Part shown: positions 52,779 to 61,125 of the stretch, one piece after another | Layout of the letters: every line of letters begins with the position of its first letter | Position numbering within the stretch: position 1 is the stretch's first letter | NCBI RefSeq assembly: GCF_006065315.1 | Contig: NZ_CP040749.1 | Location: 2,866,501-2,930,500, forward strand | DNA length: 64,000 nucleotides | Source of the DNA: Aureibaculum algae | GTDB lineage: Bacteria; Bacteroidota; Bacteroidia; Flavobacteriales; Flavobacteriaceae | Direction of reading: 5' to 3' | Program-made: the position numbers and the translations under genes | The notes under the pieces: generated by a model | The model's input: only the letters and a program-made list of their open reading frames with translations | Databases searched by the model: none | What the model was told of the DNA's origin: nothing

Positions 52779-53621
52779 ATGATGTACAAAAAACTTTTAA
52801 TCTTATTTCTATGTTTGGGTACTTTAAGTATCACGGCTCAGATAAAAACACCTGCTCCTAGTCCAGGTTCTACATTAACACAAACTGTTGGTTTAACAGA
52901 TGTTGCACTAGAGTATTCTAGACCTGCTATGCGAGGAAGAACAATTTTTGGTGACCTTGTTCCTTTTGACAAAATATGGAGAACAGGTGCTAACGCAAGA
53001 ACAAAAATCACTTTTAGTGATGATGTAATTATTGATGGTGATACCCTTAAAAAAGGAACTTATGCCATTTTCACTAAGCCAGCTGCAACAGCTTGGGATG
53101 TTTATTTCTATACAGAATACGCAGGTAGTGGAGCTCCACAGACATTAGACAACAGCAAAGTAGCTTTAAAAACTTCTGTAAAAACTCAAGAAATTCCAAT
53201 GGATATTCAGTCATTTACAATCACTTTTGATGATTTAACTGATAATTCTGGAGTTTTGGGTATCATGTGGGAAAAAACATATGTTGGTGTAAAATTTACT
53301 GTACCAACCGATGCTATTGCTGCAAAAAGTATTCAAGATGTAATGAGTGGTCCAAGTGCTAATGATTATCATGGAGCTGCTAGTTACTATAGAAGTTCAG
53401 GTAAAGACTTAAAACAAGCTTTAGTATGGTCTAATAAAGCAACGGAGATGAATAAAAATGCCTTTTGGATGACAAGAGAAAAATCATTGATCCAAGCAGC
53501 TTTAGGTGATAAAAAAGGAGCTATTGAATCAGCAAAAAAATCGTTGGAAGTAGCTGAAAAAGCAGGAAATGCTGACTATATAAAAATGAACAAAGCATCA
53601 ATTGCAGAGTGGTCTAAATAA
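52779..53621 (+). CDS. DUF2911 domain exported protein
   Basis: Signal peptide KKLLILFLCLGTLSITAQ. Residues about 25-165 are DUF2911: VALEYSRPAMRGRTIFGDLVPFDKIWRTGANARTKITFSDDVIIDGDTLKKGTYAIFTKP, typical of Bacteroidota. A C-terminal segment (about 190-280) reads like a helical TPR-like repeat (SYYRSSGKDLKQALVWSNKATEMNK, SLIQAALGDKKGAIESAKKSLEVAEKAG). Function unknown. It precedes a shorter DUF2911 gene by 29 bases. Confidence 0.9.
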   Translation: MMYKKLLILFLCLGTLSITAQIKTPAPSPGSTLTQTVGLTDVALEYSRPAMRGRTIFGDLVPFDKIWRTGANARTKITFSDDVIIDGDTLKKGTYAIFTKPAATAWDVYFYTEYAGSGAPQTLDNSKVALKTSVKTQEIPMDIQSFTITFDDLTDNSGVLGIMWEKTYVGVKFTVPTDAIAAKSIQDVMSGPSANDYHGAASYYRSSGKDLKQALVWSNKATEMNKNAFWMTREKSLIQAALGDKKGAIESAKKSLEVAEKAGNADYIKMNKASIAEWSK

Positions 53622-53650
53622 ACGTTTAATCAAATAAATTTATTAAAAAA

Positions 53651-54148
53651 ATGAAGAATTTAAAAATTTTATTAGTCTTTACATTAATAACCACATTGAG
53701 TTGTGCTCAAAAAAGTCCAAGACAACAAGCTGAAGGTAAAATTGATGGTGTAAGTGTTGCTGTTGATTATGGTGCTCCAAGTGTAAAAGGAAGAACAATT
53801 TGGGGTGGTTTAGAAAAATATGGTAAAGTTTGGAGAGCTGGTGCTAATGAAAATACTACTGTTTCTTTTGATAAAGATGTTACCATTGGTGGTGAAGAAT
53901 TAGCTGCCGGTAAGTATGGTTTTTTTATTATTCCTAATAAAAGTGGAAATTGGACAGTAATTTTTAACACCGTAAATGATTCTTGGGGTTCAAGTAAATA
54001 CGATGAAAGTAAAGATGCTTTACGTATAGATATTACTCCTGAATTTGGTGATGAAAACCAAGAACAATTGTTTTTTGGTGTAATGGATGATTCTATATTG
54101 TTTGCTTGGGAAAAAGTAAAATTGACAATTCCAGTAACTATTAAATAA
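53651..54148 (+). CDS. DUF2911 domain lipoprotein
   Basis: 165 residues with lipobox LSC at Cys18 (LVFTLITTLSCAQKSP). The DUF2911 core is VAVDYGAPSVKGRTIWGGLEKYGKVWRAGANENTTVSFDKDVTIGGEELAAGKYGFFIIP. It matches the domain of the preceding gene but lacks its helical C-terminus. Probably cotranscribed with it and ended by the terminator at 54169. Envelope-located; function unknown. Confidence 0.9.
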   Translation: MKNLKILLVFTLITTLSCAQKSPRQQAEGKIDGVSVAVDYGAPSVKGRTIWGGLEKYGKVWRAGANENTTVSFDKDVTIGGEELAAGKYGFFIIPNKSGNWTVIFNTVNDSWGSSKYDESKDALRIDITPEFGDENQEQLFFGVMDDSILFAWEKVKLTIPVTIK

Positions 54149-54168
54149 TTACAATTCAATATCATTTT

Positions 54169-54202
54169 AAAAGCCCAAAACTTAATAAAGTTTTGGGCTT
54201 TT
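54169..54202. terminator. rho-independent terminator (convergent)
   Basis: AAAAGCCCAAAACTT (54169-54183) pairs perfectly with AAGTTTTGGGCTTTT (54188-54202), loop AATA, with T-runs on the plus side. It lies between the DUF2911 pair (plus) and the esterase gene (minus). Confidence 0.85.
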
Positions 54203-54244
54203 TTATTTTGTCTTTATGAATGTACTTCTATCCTATTTAACCTA

Positions 54245-55060
54245 CTAGCTATTATATTTAAAGGCCCACTTTATAAAATCAGGAAACATCTTACCCCATG
54301 TTGTTAAATTATGTTTTCCATTCTCAACTTCTACATAGCGAATAGCATGCGGTTCAGAATATCCTTTTAAGGACAATTCCTTAATAACATCTTTGGTATC
54401 ATCTATAGCATCAATTATTCCATTATTATTTCTATCTGCATTTTCATCTAAAGTTCCTACTTGCAACCAAAATTTAAGATGAGGATGATAAGAACCATTT
54501 TTTATAACATCTAAAATAATTCGGCTTCTATCCGCATAATCATGCTTTACATATGCCTTTTTACGCCACCAAAATGAACCACTAAAAACACCTACCTTAC
54601 TAAAAGAATGTGCATTATTATAAACAATATCAAAAGCGGTAAGCCCACCTAAAGACATTCCTGCCAAAACCCAATCTTTAGGCTCATAAGAAACCTTAAA
54701 CTCTCCCTTTAAAAAAGGTATGAACTCCTCAATAATAAATTTAGAATAATTTCCAGCCTTTTTTCCTCTTCCCTTAAAATCACCTGATGATGCTGTACCG
54801 TATTCGTGAATTCTATTTTCATTTGCCTCGACACCAACATAAACAAATGGTTTACTATTTTTATTTAAATAAGATTCAGAAATTGTTTTCTCTAAACCCA
54901 TCGCTCTAAAGTCTTGTCCGTCATTCATCAATAAAACAGGAAAACGTCCTTCTGAGCTCCTGTAATTACCAGGTGCCATCAAACGGAACTTAACATTTCT
55001 GTCGAGATTCTTAGAAAAAAAACTCCCATTCAAACTTATGTAATCTATATTAAAACCCAT
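54245..55060 (-). CDS. alpha/beta-hydrolase-fold esterase (enterochelin-esterase-like)
   Basis: 271 residues, no signal peptide. KFRLMAPGNYRSSEGRFPVLLMNDGQDF begins the hydrolase domain; the nucleophile elbow is GMSLGG (in WVLAGMSLGGLTAFD), and VENGKHNLTTWGKMFPDFIKWAF supplies the C-terminal His. The pattern is that of the putative-esterase family (esterase D and Fes relatives). It stands divergent to and 139 bases from a second esterase and next to two amide-ligase genes, so it may cleave or release a product of that pathway. That link is inference from position. Confidence 0.88.
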   Translation of the reverse strand: MGFNIDYISLNGSFFSKNLDRNVKFRLMAPGNYRSSEGRFPVLLMNDGQDFRAMGLEKTISESYLNKNSKPFVYVGVEANENRIHEYGTASSGDFKGRGKKAGNYSKFIIEEFIPFLKGEFKVSYEPKDWVLAGMSLGGLTAFDIVYNNAHSFSKVGVFSGSFWWRKKAYVKHDYADRSRIILDVIKNGSYHPHLKFWLQVGTLDENADRNNNGIIDAIDDTKDVIKELSLKGYSEPHAIRYVEVENGKHNLTTWGKMFPDFIKWAFKYNS

Positions 55061-55199
55061 TATTCATTTTAAAGTGTGCAATATTAACGATTAATTAAAA
55101 ATTAAATGATAAAGAATCTCAAAATAAATTATTTAGATACTAAATTGACATTGTTTAACATTTTTATTTATATTTAACAAACAAAGACTAAACCAACCT

Positions 55200-55919
55200 A
55201 TGGCTCAAGTACAACATACTCAATATTATTCAAATACATTAAATAGAAATATTAATCTTGAAGTGACAGGGCATTGGGGACATCCCATTTTGATGTTTCC
55301 ATCCTCTGGAGGAAAGTATACGCAAAATAATGATTTTGGCTTAAACGAATCCGTAATGCGATTTGTTGAAGAAGGCAGAATAAAGCTTTATAATATTGAA
55401 ACACTAGATATGTTAAGCTTTTATGCAGATGATTTACCTACCGATGTTATAATACATAATTATGAGTTATACATGCAGTTTCTTAAAAATGAAATGATTC
55501 CTTATATACAAAATGAATGTAATACCCATAGAATAGCAGTTGCTGGTTGTAGTTTTGGAGGCTATCATGCGGCAAACACAGCATTTCGATTTCCTGATTT
55601 AGTTTCTCATTTATTTTCGTTATCTGGTGTGTTTAATATTAGAAATTTTACACCAAATTCAGACGACATGAGAATTTATTACAACTGTCCTAATGAATTT
55701 ATGGTAGATGAAGAATCATGGAAATACAACCACATGCAAATTGTATTGAGTACATCTGATTGGGATAGCTGTAAACCTAAAAACGAAAATATGGCAAGTG
55801 TTTTAGAGTCAAAAGGAATACCTTATTGGTATGATGAAAAAAAATGGATTGAACATGATTGGCCTTTGTGGAAAATGGTTTTTCCGGAATATGTAGAAAA
55901 ATATTTCCCCCAATCTTAG
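55200..55919 (+). CDS. alpha/beta-hydrolase-fold esterase of the amidoligase cluster
   Basis: 239 residues. NIEVTGHWGHPILMFPSSGGKYTQNNDFGLNESV opens the fold; the nucleophile is in VAGCSFGGYHAAN (GCSFGG), and EHDWPLWKMVFPEYVEKYF carries the catalytic His. Sequence family: putative esterase, as in the preceding gene, but the two differ in the elbow and are not recent copies. No signal peptide. It lies 121 bases before the ATP-grasp gene on the same strand. Probably part of the same unit. Substrate unknown. Confidence 0.88.
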   Translation: MAQVQHTQYYSNTLNRNINLEVTGHWGHPILMFPSSGGKYTQNNDFGLNESVMRFVEEGRIKLYNIETLDMLSFYADDLPTDVIIHNYELYMQFLKNEMIPYIQNECNTHRIAVAGCSFGGYHAANTAFRFPDLVSHLFSLSGVFNIRNFTPNSDDMRIYYNCPNEFMVDEESWKYNHMQIVLSTSDWDSCKPKNENMASVLESKGIPYWYDEKKWIEHDWPLWKMVFPEYVEKYFPQS

Positions 55920-55971
55920 ATAGATTTACAATAAATAAATTAGATTACAAACACTATTTTTAATTAGAATT

Positions 55972-55979
55972 TACATTTG
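55972..55979 (+). promoter_or_regulatory. -7 box before the ATP-grasp gene
   Basis: TACATTTG fits TAnnTTTG, about 62 bases before the ATG at 56041. No well-placed TTG. If active, the ATP-grasp and GCS2 genes can be expressed without the esterase. Confidence 0.33.
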
Positions 55980-56040
55980 AAATACAGGTAAATTATGGCT
56001 AAAAATTAATTAAATTATAAAATCAAAAAAATAAAATATT

Positions 56041-57360
56041 ATGGCAAAAAAAGTTGGGATATTATTCGGAATGGAAGATACTTTTCCATGGGCATTCATT
56101 GATAGAGTTAATGAATTAGGAAAAGGTAAAGTAGTTGCTGAAGCAGTTATTATCGATAAAGTTCAACAAGGTATAGATTATGGATATGATGTCATCATTG
56201 ATAGAATATCGCAAGAAGTTCCTTTTTACCGTGCCTATTTAAAAAATGCATCATTAATGGGTACAGCAGTAATAAACAATCCTTTTTGGTGGAGTGCTGA
56301 TGAAAAATTCTTCAATAATTGTTTGTCGCTTCAAATTGGAGTACCAGTTCCAAAGACTATTTTATTACCCTCTAATGCTAGGCCTGATGATACTACTGAC
56401 AAGTCTTTTAGAAATTTAAAGGCTCCTTTAGATTGGGATTATATTTTTAATTATATTGGTTTCCCAGCTTATATGAAACCTCATTCTGGCGGTGGATGGA
56501 AAAGTGTTTATCGTGTTGAAAATGCAGATGATTTATTCGAAAAGCATGCTGAAACGGAACAGTTAGTAATGATGCTTCAAGAAGAAATTGTATTTGAAGA
56601 TTACTATCGCGTGTATTGTTTAGGACAAAAACATGTTCATATTATGCCATATGAACCTAGAAACGAACCTCATTTGCGTTATGTTACTGAACCTAAAACT
56701 AAAGGTGAAGAACATAAGAAGTTAATGAAAACTATTCATGATTATACCATTAAGTTAAATGAAGCTTTAGGTTACGACTTTAATACTGTTGAGTTCGCCA
56801 TTAGAAATGGAGTTCCTTATGCCATAGATTTTTGCAATCCTGCACCAGATGCAGATATTAATTCTGTGGGACAAACTAATTTTGATTGGATTGTTGAACA
56901 TTCTGCTCAATTAGCCGTTGAAAAAGCACTTGCACATAAAGGAAAACAAAATAATACTTCTTGGGGTACTTTTTTAACGAACGCCATTACATCATTAAAA
57001 CCAAAGGTTAAAAAATCTAAATTAAAAACAGCAAATCAGATTAAAAAATCTGTAATTAAAAAAGAAGTAACTGCAGCAGCAAAAAAAGTAAAAAAGGTTT
57101 CAGCAAAAAAAACTACACCTAAAAAAGTTGTGAAGCCAGCTCCAAAAGTGGATGCAAAACCAAAAGTTGCGGTAAAACCAAAAGCAGCAGCTAAAAAAAC
57201 AGTAGCCAAACCTAAAGCAGTCACTAAACCAAAAGTTACTGTGAAGCCAAAAGTAGCAGTTAAAAAAACAACTGTAGTAAAACCTAAAGCGGTCACTAAA
57301 CCAAAAGCAGCAGTAAAAAAAACAGTGACAAAACCTAAAACTACGCCTAAGAAAAAATAG
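56041..57360 (+). CDS. ATP-grasp ligase with Lys/Pro/Ala-rich histone-H1-like tail
   Basis: 439 residues. Residues about 1-315 form a RimK/glutamate-ligase-like ATP-grasp enzyme: VGILFGMEDTFPWAFIDRVNELG, then YMKPHSGGGWKSVYRV with the nucleotide lysine K146, VMMLQEEI, NTVEFAIRNG (E251) and YAIDFCNPAPDADI (D263, N266), the metal-binding end of the fold. ATP-grasp enzymes join a carboxyl to an amine through an acyl-phosphate. Residues 320-439 are an odd, low-complexity tail of KPK, KKT, AVKPKA and AAKK units resembling bacterial histone H1-like proteins, suggesting binding to DNA, RNA or an acidic surface. 33 bases upstream of a GCS2 gene. Substrate unknown. Confidence 0.85.
   Translation: MAKKVGILFGMEDTFPWAFIDRVNELGKGKVVAEAVIIDKVQQGIDYGYDVIIDRISQEVPFYRAYLKNASLMGTAVINNPFWWSADEKFFNNCLSLQIGVPVPKTILLPSNARPDDTTDKSFRNLKAPLDWDYIFNYIGFPAYMKPHSGGGWKSVYRVENADDLFEKHAETEQLVMMLQEEIVFEDYYRVYCLGQKHVHIMPYEPRNEPHLRYVTEPKTKGEEHKKLMKTIHDYTIKLNEALGYDFNTVEFAIRNGVPYAIDFCNPAPDADINSVGQTNFDWIVEHSAQLAVEKALAHKGKQNNTSWGTFLTNAITSLKPKVKKSKLKTANQIKKSVIKKEVTAAAKKVKKVSAKKTTPKKVVKPAPKVDAKPKVAVKPKAAAKKTVAKPKAVTKPKVTVKPKVAVKKTTVVKPKAVTKPKAAVKKTVTKPKTTPKKK
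56998..57357 (+). repeat. Lys/Pro/Ala-rich repeat coding the ATP-grasp tail
   Basis: About 360 bases of near-repeats coding K-P-K-A-V/A-T/K units. Words such as AAACCTAAAGC and AAACCAAAAG recur. The antisense frame at 57036-57296 looks like a hydrophobic protein only because of this composition. Length is likely to vary between strains. Confidence 0.8.
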
Positions 57361-57393
57361 AAATTAATTAATAATTAATCCATAACCACAGAT

Positions 57394-58491
57394 ATGCATA
57401 AATTCACCCTTGGAATAGAAGAAGAATTTCAAATTCTAGATGGCGATACTTTAAAATTACGCTCCCATATGTCTAAAATTTTAGAAGGTGGAAAAGTTCT
57501 ATTAAAGGAACGTATTAAAGAAGAAATGCACCAATCTGTGGTGGAAATGGGTACAAATGTTTGTGAAAACATTCAAGAAGCTAGAGACGAGGTTTCTTAT
57601 TTACGTCAACAAGTAATTGATTTAGCAGCAAAAGAAGGACTGAAAGTAGCAGCGGCAGGTACGCATCCCATCTCAAATTGGAGTGAACAATTGATTACGA
57701 ACAATCCTCGTTATGATGAATTGATTGCCGAAATGAAAGATGTGGCTCGTTCCAACCTAATTTTTGGTATGCATGTTCATGTAGGTATTCCTAATCGTGA
57801 AGAGGGTTTACATATTATGAATGTGGCTCGTTATTTTTTACCGCATTTATATGCATTATCTACCAATTCCCCATTTTGGGAAGCCAGAGAAACAGGTTTT
57901 AAATCGTTTCGCTCTAAGATATTTGATAAATTTCCAAGAACAGGTATTCCTCCTTATTTTTCTAGTGTTGCTGAGTATGATAAATTTGTAGATATTTTAG
58001 TTAAAACACATTGTATAGATAATGGCAAGAAAATTTGGTGGGATATTCGTTTACATCCTTTCTACCCTACAGTAGAATTTAGGGTTTGTGATATGATGAT
58101 GACTGTTGATGAAGTAACCTGTATTGCTGCTATTATGCAATGTATTATAGCAAAGCTGAGTAAACTTCATTCAAAAAATCAAAGTTTTAGATCATACAGA
58201 CGTATTTTAATTAATGAAAACAAATGGCGTGCAGCCCGTTGGGGTATAGAAGCTAAACTTATTGATTTTGGTAAAGAAGAAGAAGTACCATTTGCTATAT
58301 TAATACAAGAATTACTAGAATTTATTGATGATGTGGTTGATGATCTTGGATGCCGGACAGAGGTAAATTATGTTTATCAAATGCTAGAACAAGGTTCGGG
58401 TGCTGATAGACAGCTAAAAGTCTTTGAAGAAACGGGCGATTTAAAAGAAGTTGTTAAATATATTGTAGAACAAACGGCAAAAGGATTATAG
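57394..58491 (+). CDS. carboxylate-amine ligase of the GCS2/YbdK family
   Basis: 365 residues (E. coli YbdK has 372). Opens HKFTLGIEEEFQILDGDTLKL with the GIEEEF signature; EMGTNVCENIQEARDEVSYLR, FGMHVHVGIPN and RLHPFYPTVEFRVCDMMMTVDEV are the other family blocks and carry the glutamates and histidines of the glutamine-synthetase-like active site. YbdK itself has weak glutamate-cysteine ligase activity, and the true role of most members is unknown. Its position between ATP-grasp and amidotransferase genes points to amide formation on a special substrate. 33 bases after the ATP-grasp gene, 176 before the next. Confidence 0.92.
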   Translation: MHKFTLGIEEEFQILDGDTLKLRSHMSKILEGGKVLLKERIKEEMHQSVVEMGTNVCENIQEARDEVSYLRQQVIDLAAKEGLKVAAAGTHPISNWSEQLITNNPRYDELIAEMKDVARSNLIFGMHVHVGIPNREEGLHIMNVARYFLPHLYALSTNSPFWEARETGFKSFRSKIFDKFPRTGIPPYFSSVAEYDKFVDILVKTHCIDNGKKIWWDIRLHPFYPTVEFRVCDMMMTVDEVTCIAAIMQCIIAKLSKLHSKNQSFRSYRRILINENKWRAARWGIEAKLIDFGKEEEVPFAILIQELLEFIDDVVDDLGCRTEVNYVYQMLEQGSGADRQLKVFEETGDLKEVVKYIVEQTAKGL

Positions 58492-58667
58492 AAGTGTAAT
58501 TTTGCATGCAACAAACAGTTCAACGTATTTTAAGACTTATTTGAAAGCAAAAATTTTAGCAAATGCAATAAAGTTTCAATCTAATGCGTATTAGAACTTA
58601 GTTTTTAATCGAATCGAAAACAATCAAAGAATTTACGGACTGTTTTTAAATTTAAAGAAGAAGAAGA

Positions 58668-59504
58668 ATGCGGAGTACTTATAAAATTGCAATTTTAGAT
58701 ATGAATGAAGGTGTGCCAAATGAAGGTATGCGTTGTATAAAAATGTTGGTAGGTCAGTTTTTGGCTCAAGAAGGTATCAAAGGTAATTATGATGTTTTTG
58801 AGGTGAGAGTTAAAGGTGAAATTCCGAAAGTAGATAAATATGATATTTACATATCATCAGGTGGTCCTGGTTCTCCAAAATTAACAGGCTCACAGTGGGA
58901 AACAGATTATTTTAATTTAATTGATTCTATATTAAGTCAAAATTTATTCAAGCATCAAAAGAAACATCTCTTTTTAATCTGCCACTCTTTTCAATTGGCA
59001 TGTTTACATTGGGATATTGCTAAAGTAACTAAACGAAGATCTACTTCTTTTGGAATACTACCTATCCATAAAACAGAAAATGGATTTAATGAACCTCTTT
59101 TTGAAGGTTTAGAAGATCCTTTCTATGCGGTTGACTCGAGAGACTATCAAGTCGTTATGCCTAAAGAATGGAAACTCAATAGCTTAGAAGGAAATATTCT
59201 TTGTCGAGAAAAAATAAGACCAGATGTACCTTTAGAAAGAGCAGTAATGGCTATCCGATTTACCAAAGAAATTTTTGGAACACAGTTTCATCCAGAAGCT
59301 GATGCTGAAGGAATGACACGTTATTTTCAACAAGAAGAAAAACGGGCTTTAGTGATCAAAAAATATGGTAAAAAGAAATACTTAAGTATGATAGATCAAC
59401 TAAACGATGATGATAAGATTTTAAGAACCAACAGCATTATTATTCCTCGTTTTTTAGAAATGGCAGCTGAAAAAATTAAACAATCAAAATTAGCATCTGT
59501 ATGA
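58668..59504 (+). CDS. class I glutamine amidotransferase-like protein
   Basis: 278 residues. YDIYISSGGPGSPK is the family Gly-rich loop, LICHSFQLAC holds the nucleophile C105 (C-H-S-x-Q in place of the common C-L-G-x-Q), and GTQFHPEADAEGM carries H208 and E210, completing the triad. It would supply ammonia from glutamine, or hydrolyse a gamma-glutamyl bond as in the PuuD group. The C-terminal 60 residues after the triad are Lys-rich and helical, an addition relative to a minimal domain. The end overlaps the next gene by four bases (ATGA at 59501-59504), so the two are coupled and may work together. Confidence 0.9.
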   Translation: MRSTYKIAILDMNEGVPNEGMRCIKMLVGQFLAQEGIKGNYDVFEVRVKGEIPKVDKYDIYISSGGPGSPKLTGSQWETDYFNLIDSILSQNLFKHQKKHLFLICHSFQLACLHWDIAKVTKRRSTSFGILPIHKTENGFNEPLFEGLEDPFYAVDSRDYQVVMPKEWKLNSLEGNILCREKIRPDVPLERAVMAIRFTKEIFGTQFHPEADAEGMTRYFQQEEKRALVIKKYGKKKYLSMIDQLNDDDKILRTNSIIIPRFLEMAAEKIKQSKLASV

Positions 59505-60700
59505 TACCAAAAATTCGTAATGCTTTTAATGAAAATTTTAAAGATGAATACTATGATAACTTACAACAAGATGTAAAAGATACTTTTAGTGAAGAATGTG
59601 CTTTCCGTATTTCTGAAACTCCTGTTTTTATAGATGCATCACTCGAAAATAAGATTTTTGATGCTTGTGATTCCATTATTGAACAGTTATGGGAAATTAA
59701 TTTTGATGAAATTCGACAAAAATTTATACCAAAATCATTACAATCTCCTAGTCCCATGGGTAAACCTCATTTTCTAGCTATAGATTTTGGACTTTGTGAT
59801 GACGGAAATGGCAATATTGTACCCCAATTAATAGAATTACAAGCCTTCCCTACCCTATTTTTTTACCAACCCTTTTTAGGTAAGGCTGTTTTAAAACACT
59901 ACAAGAATTTTCCAAAAGGAGATTTTCATTATTTTTTCAGTAAGCTAAATGATAAAAAATATATAGAAGAAGTTAGAAAAGTAATTTTAGGTGATGAGAA
60001 ACCTGAGAATGTAATTTTAATGGAACTTTATCCTGAAAAACAAAAAACTAGAATAGATTTTTGGGCAACGAAACAAGCCTTGGGTATTGAAGTGGTGTGT
60101 ATGACTCAAATTATTAAAGAAGGTAAAAAGTTATTTTATATAAAAGATGGAGTAAAAACACCTATTCATCGCATATATAATCGTGTGATTTTAGATGAAT
60201 TATTGCAAATAAAAGACTTAAAAACCAACATAAATTTAAATGATGATCTTGACGTAGAATGGGTTACACATCCCGATTGGTTTTTCATGATTTCTAAATG
60301 TATAATGCCTTTATTAAAACATAAATACATTCCAAAATCTTATTATTTAAATGACTATCCTGTTGATTTAGATCTCAATAAATATGTACTTAAACCCCTC
60401 TTTTCATTTGCTGGTAAAGGCATAAATCTTTACCCATCACAAGAAACTATCAATGACATTAAGGATAAAGAGAATTATATACTACAACAAAAAGTGAATT
60501 ACGCTTCTTTAGTGAAAACAAATTCGGAAAAAAATTCTAAGGTAGAATTACGTATTCTTTATATTTGGGACGAAGCAGCTAACAAGTTAAAACCTGTTAT
60601 CAATTTAACCCGAATGAGTAAAGGTGAGCTAATTAACGTTTCTCATTTGACTGAAGATACTTGGATTGGTTCATCTATTAGTTTTTTCAAGAACGCGTAA
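59501..60700 (+). CDS. divergent ATP-grasp-like protein, partner of the amidotransferase
   Basis: 399 residues, no named family that I recognise. FLAIDFGLCDDGNGNIVPQLIELQAFPTLFFYQ (about 90-122) has an E-x-Q and aspartates as in substrate-binding parts of ATP-grasp enzymes. YVLKPLFSFAGKGINLYPS (K298 and the following Gly-rich loop), then NYILQQKVNYASL and VELRILYIWD...PVINLTRMSKGELINVSHL, is the core of an ATP-grasp fold, in the manner of glutathionylspermidine-synthetase-like proteins. The start ATG lies in the ATGA overlap. Followed by a strong terminator at 60713. With the amidotransferase it probably forms a two-subunit ligase (inference). Confidence 0.75.
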   Translation: MIPKIRNAFNENFKDEYYDNLQQDVKDTFSEECAFRISETPVFIDASLENKIFDACDSIIEQLWEINFDEIRQKFIPKSLQSPSPMGKPHFLAIDFGLCDDGNGNIVPQLIELQAFPTLFFYQPFLGKAVLKHYKNFPKGDFHYFFSKLNDKKYIEEVRKVILGDEKPENVILMELYPEKQKTRIDFWATKQALGIEVVCMTQIIKEGKKLFYIKDGVKTPIHRIYNRVILDELLQIKDLKTNINLNDDLDVEWVTHPDWFFMISKCIMPLLKHKYIPKSYYLNDYPVDLDLNKYVLKPLFSFAGKGINLYPSQETINDIKDKENYILQQKVNYASLVKTNSEKNSKVELRILYIWDEAANKLKPVINLTRMSKGELINVSHLTEDTWIGSSISFFKNA

Positions 60701-60712
60701 TAGACCTAAATA

Positions 60713-60750
60713 AAAAAGAGTCAAGACAACCTTTTGTCTTGACTCTTTTT
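60713..60750. terminator. strong rho-independent terminator (convergent)
   Basis: AAAAAGAGTCAAGACAA (60713-60729) pairs perfectly over 17 bp with TTGTCTTGACTCTTTTT (60734-60750), four-base loop and T-run. It closes the amidoligase transcript and, from the other side, the ssb gene. Confidence 0.88.
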
Positions 60751-60780
60751 CTTTATTTTTTAAATTCTGAAACTTTTTAA

Positions 60781-61125
60781 TTAGGCACTTTTATTTTTAC
60801 CCAACATCAAAAGTTCATTAATTACAACCTCCGTGATGTATTTTTTATTTCCATCTTTATCATCATAACTTCTGGTTGTTAATTTACCTTCTACAGCAAC
60901 TTCATTACCTTTTGCTAAGTATTTTTCAATGATCTCTGCAGTTTTATTCCAGGCAATTACATTATGCCATTGGGTATCTGTTACTTTCTCTCCACTTGCA
61001 TTTTTATAGCTTTCATTTGTAGCTATTGAAAATTTCGCTAATTTCTTACCTGATTCTAAGGTAATGATTTCAGGATTGTCTCCTAAGTTTCCGATCAACT
61101 GTACTTTGTTTCTAAGTGCGTTCAT
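60781..61125 (-). CDS. ssb: single-stranded DNA-binding protein, short form without acidic tail
   Basis: OB-fold protein: MNALRNKVQLIGNLGDNPEI, KLAKFSIATNESYKN, TQWHNVIAWNKTAEIIEKYLAKGNEVAVEGKLTTRSYDDKDGNKKYITEVVINELLML, all standard SSB blocks. The start is set at the ATG 61123-61125; the longer frame to 61200 adds 25 residues without homology and overlaps the leader. The product is 114 residues and ends at MLGKNKSA, so it lacks the acidic D-D-x-I-P-F tail that recruits replication and repair proteins. It may therefore be a secondary SSB (for example for competence or specialised repair) rather than the essential one. Confidence 0.93.
   Translation of the reverse strand: MNALRNKVQLIGNLGDNPEIITLESGKKLAKFSIATNESYKNASGEKVTDTQWHNVIAWNKTAEIIEKYLAKGNEVAVEGKLTTRSYDDKDGNKKYITEVVINELLMLGKNKSA

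Noticed and set aside
53767..54165. 132-codon minus-strand frame
   Set aside because: Antisense to the second DUF2911 gene and extends into the intergenic stretch after it.
57036..57296. 86-codon minus-strand hydrophobic frame
   Set aside because: Exact antisense of the Lys/Pro/Ala-rich tail; Phe, Val, Gly and Ala content is the mirror of that repeat.
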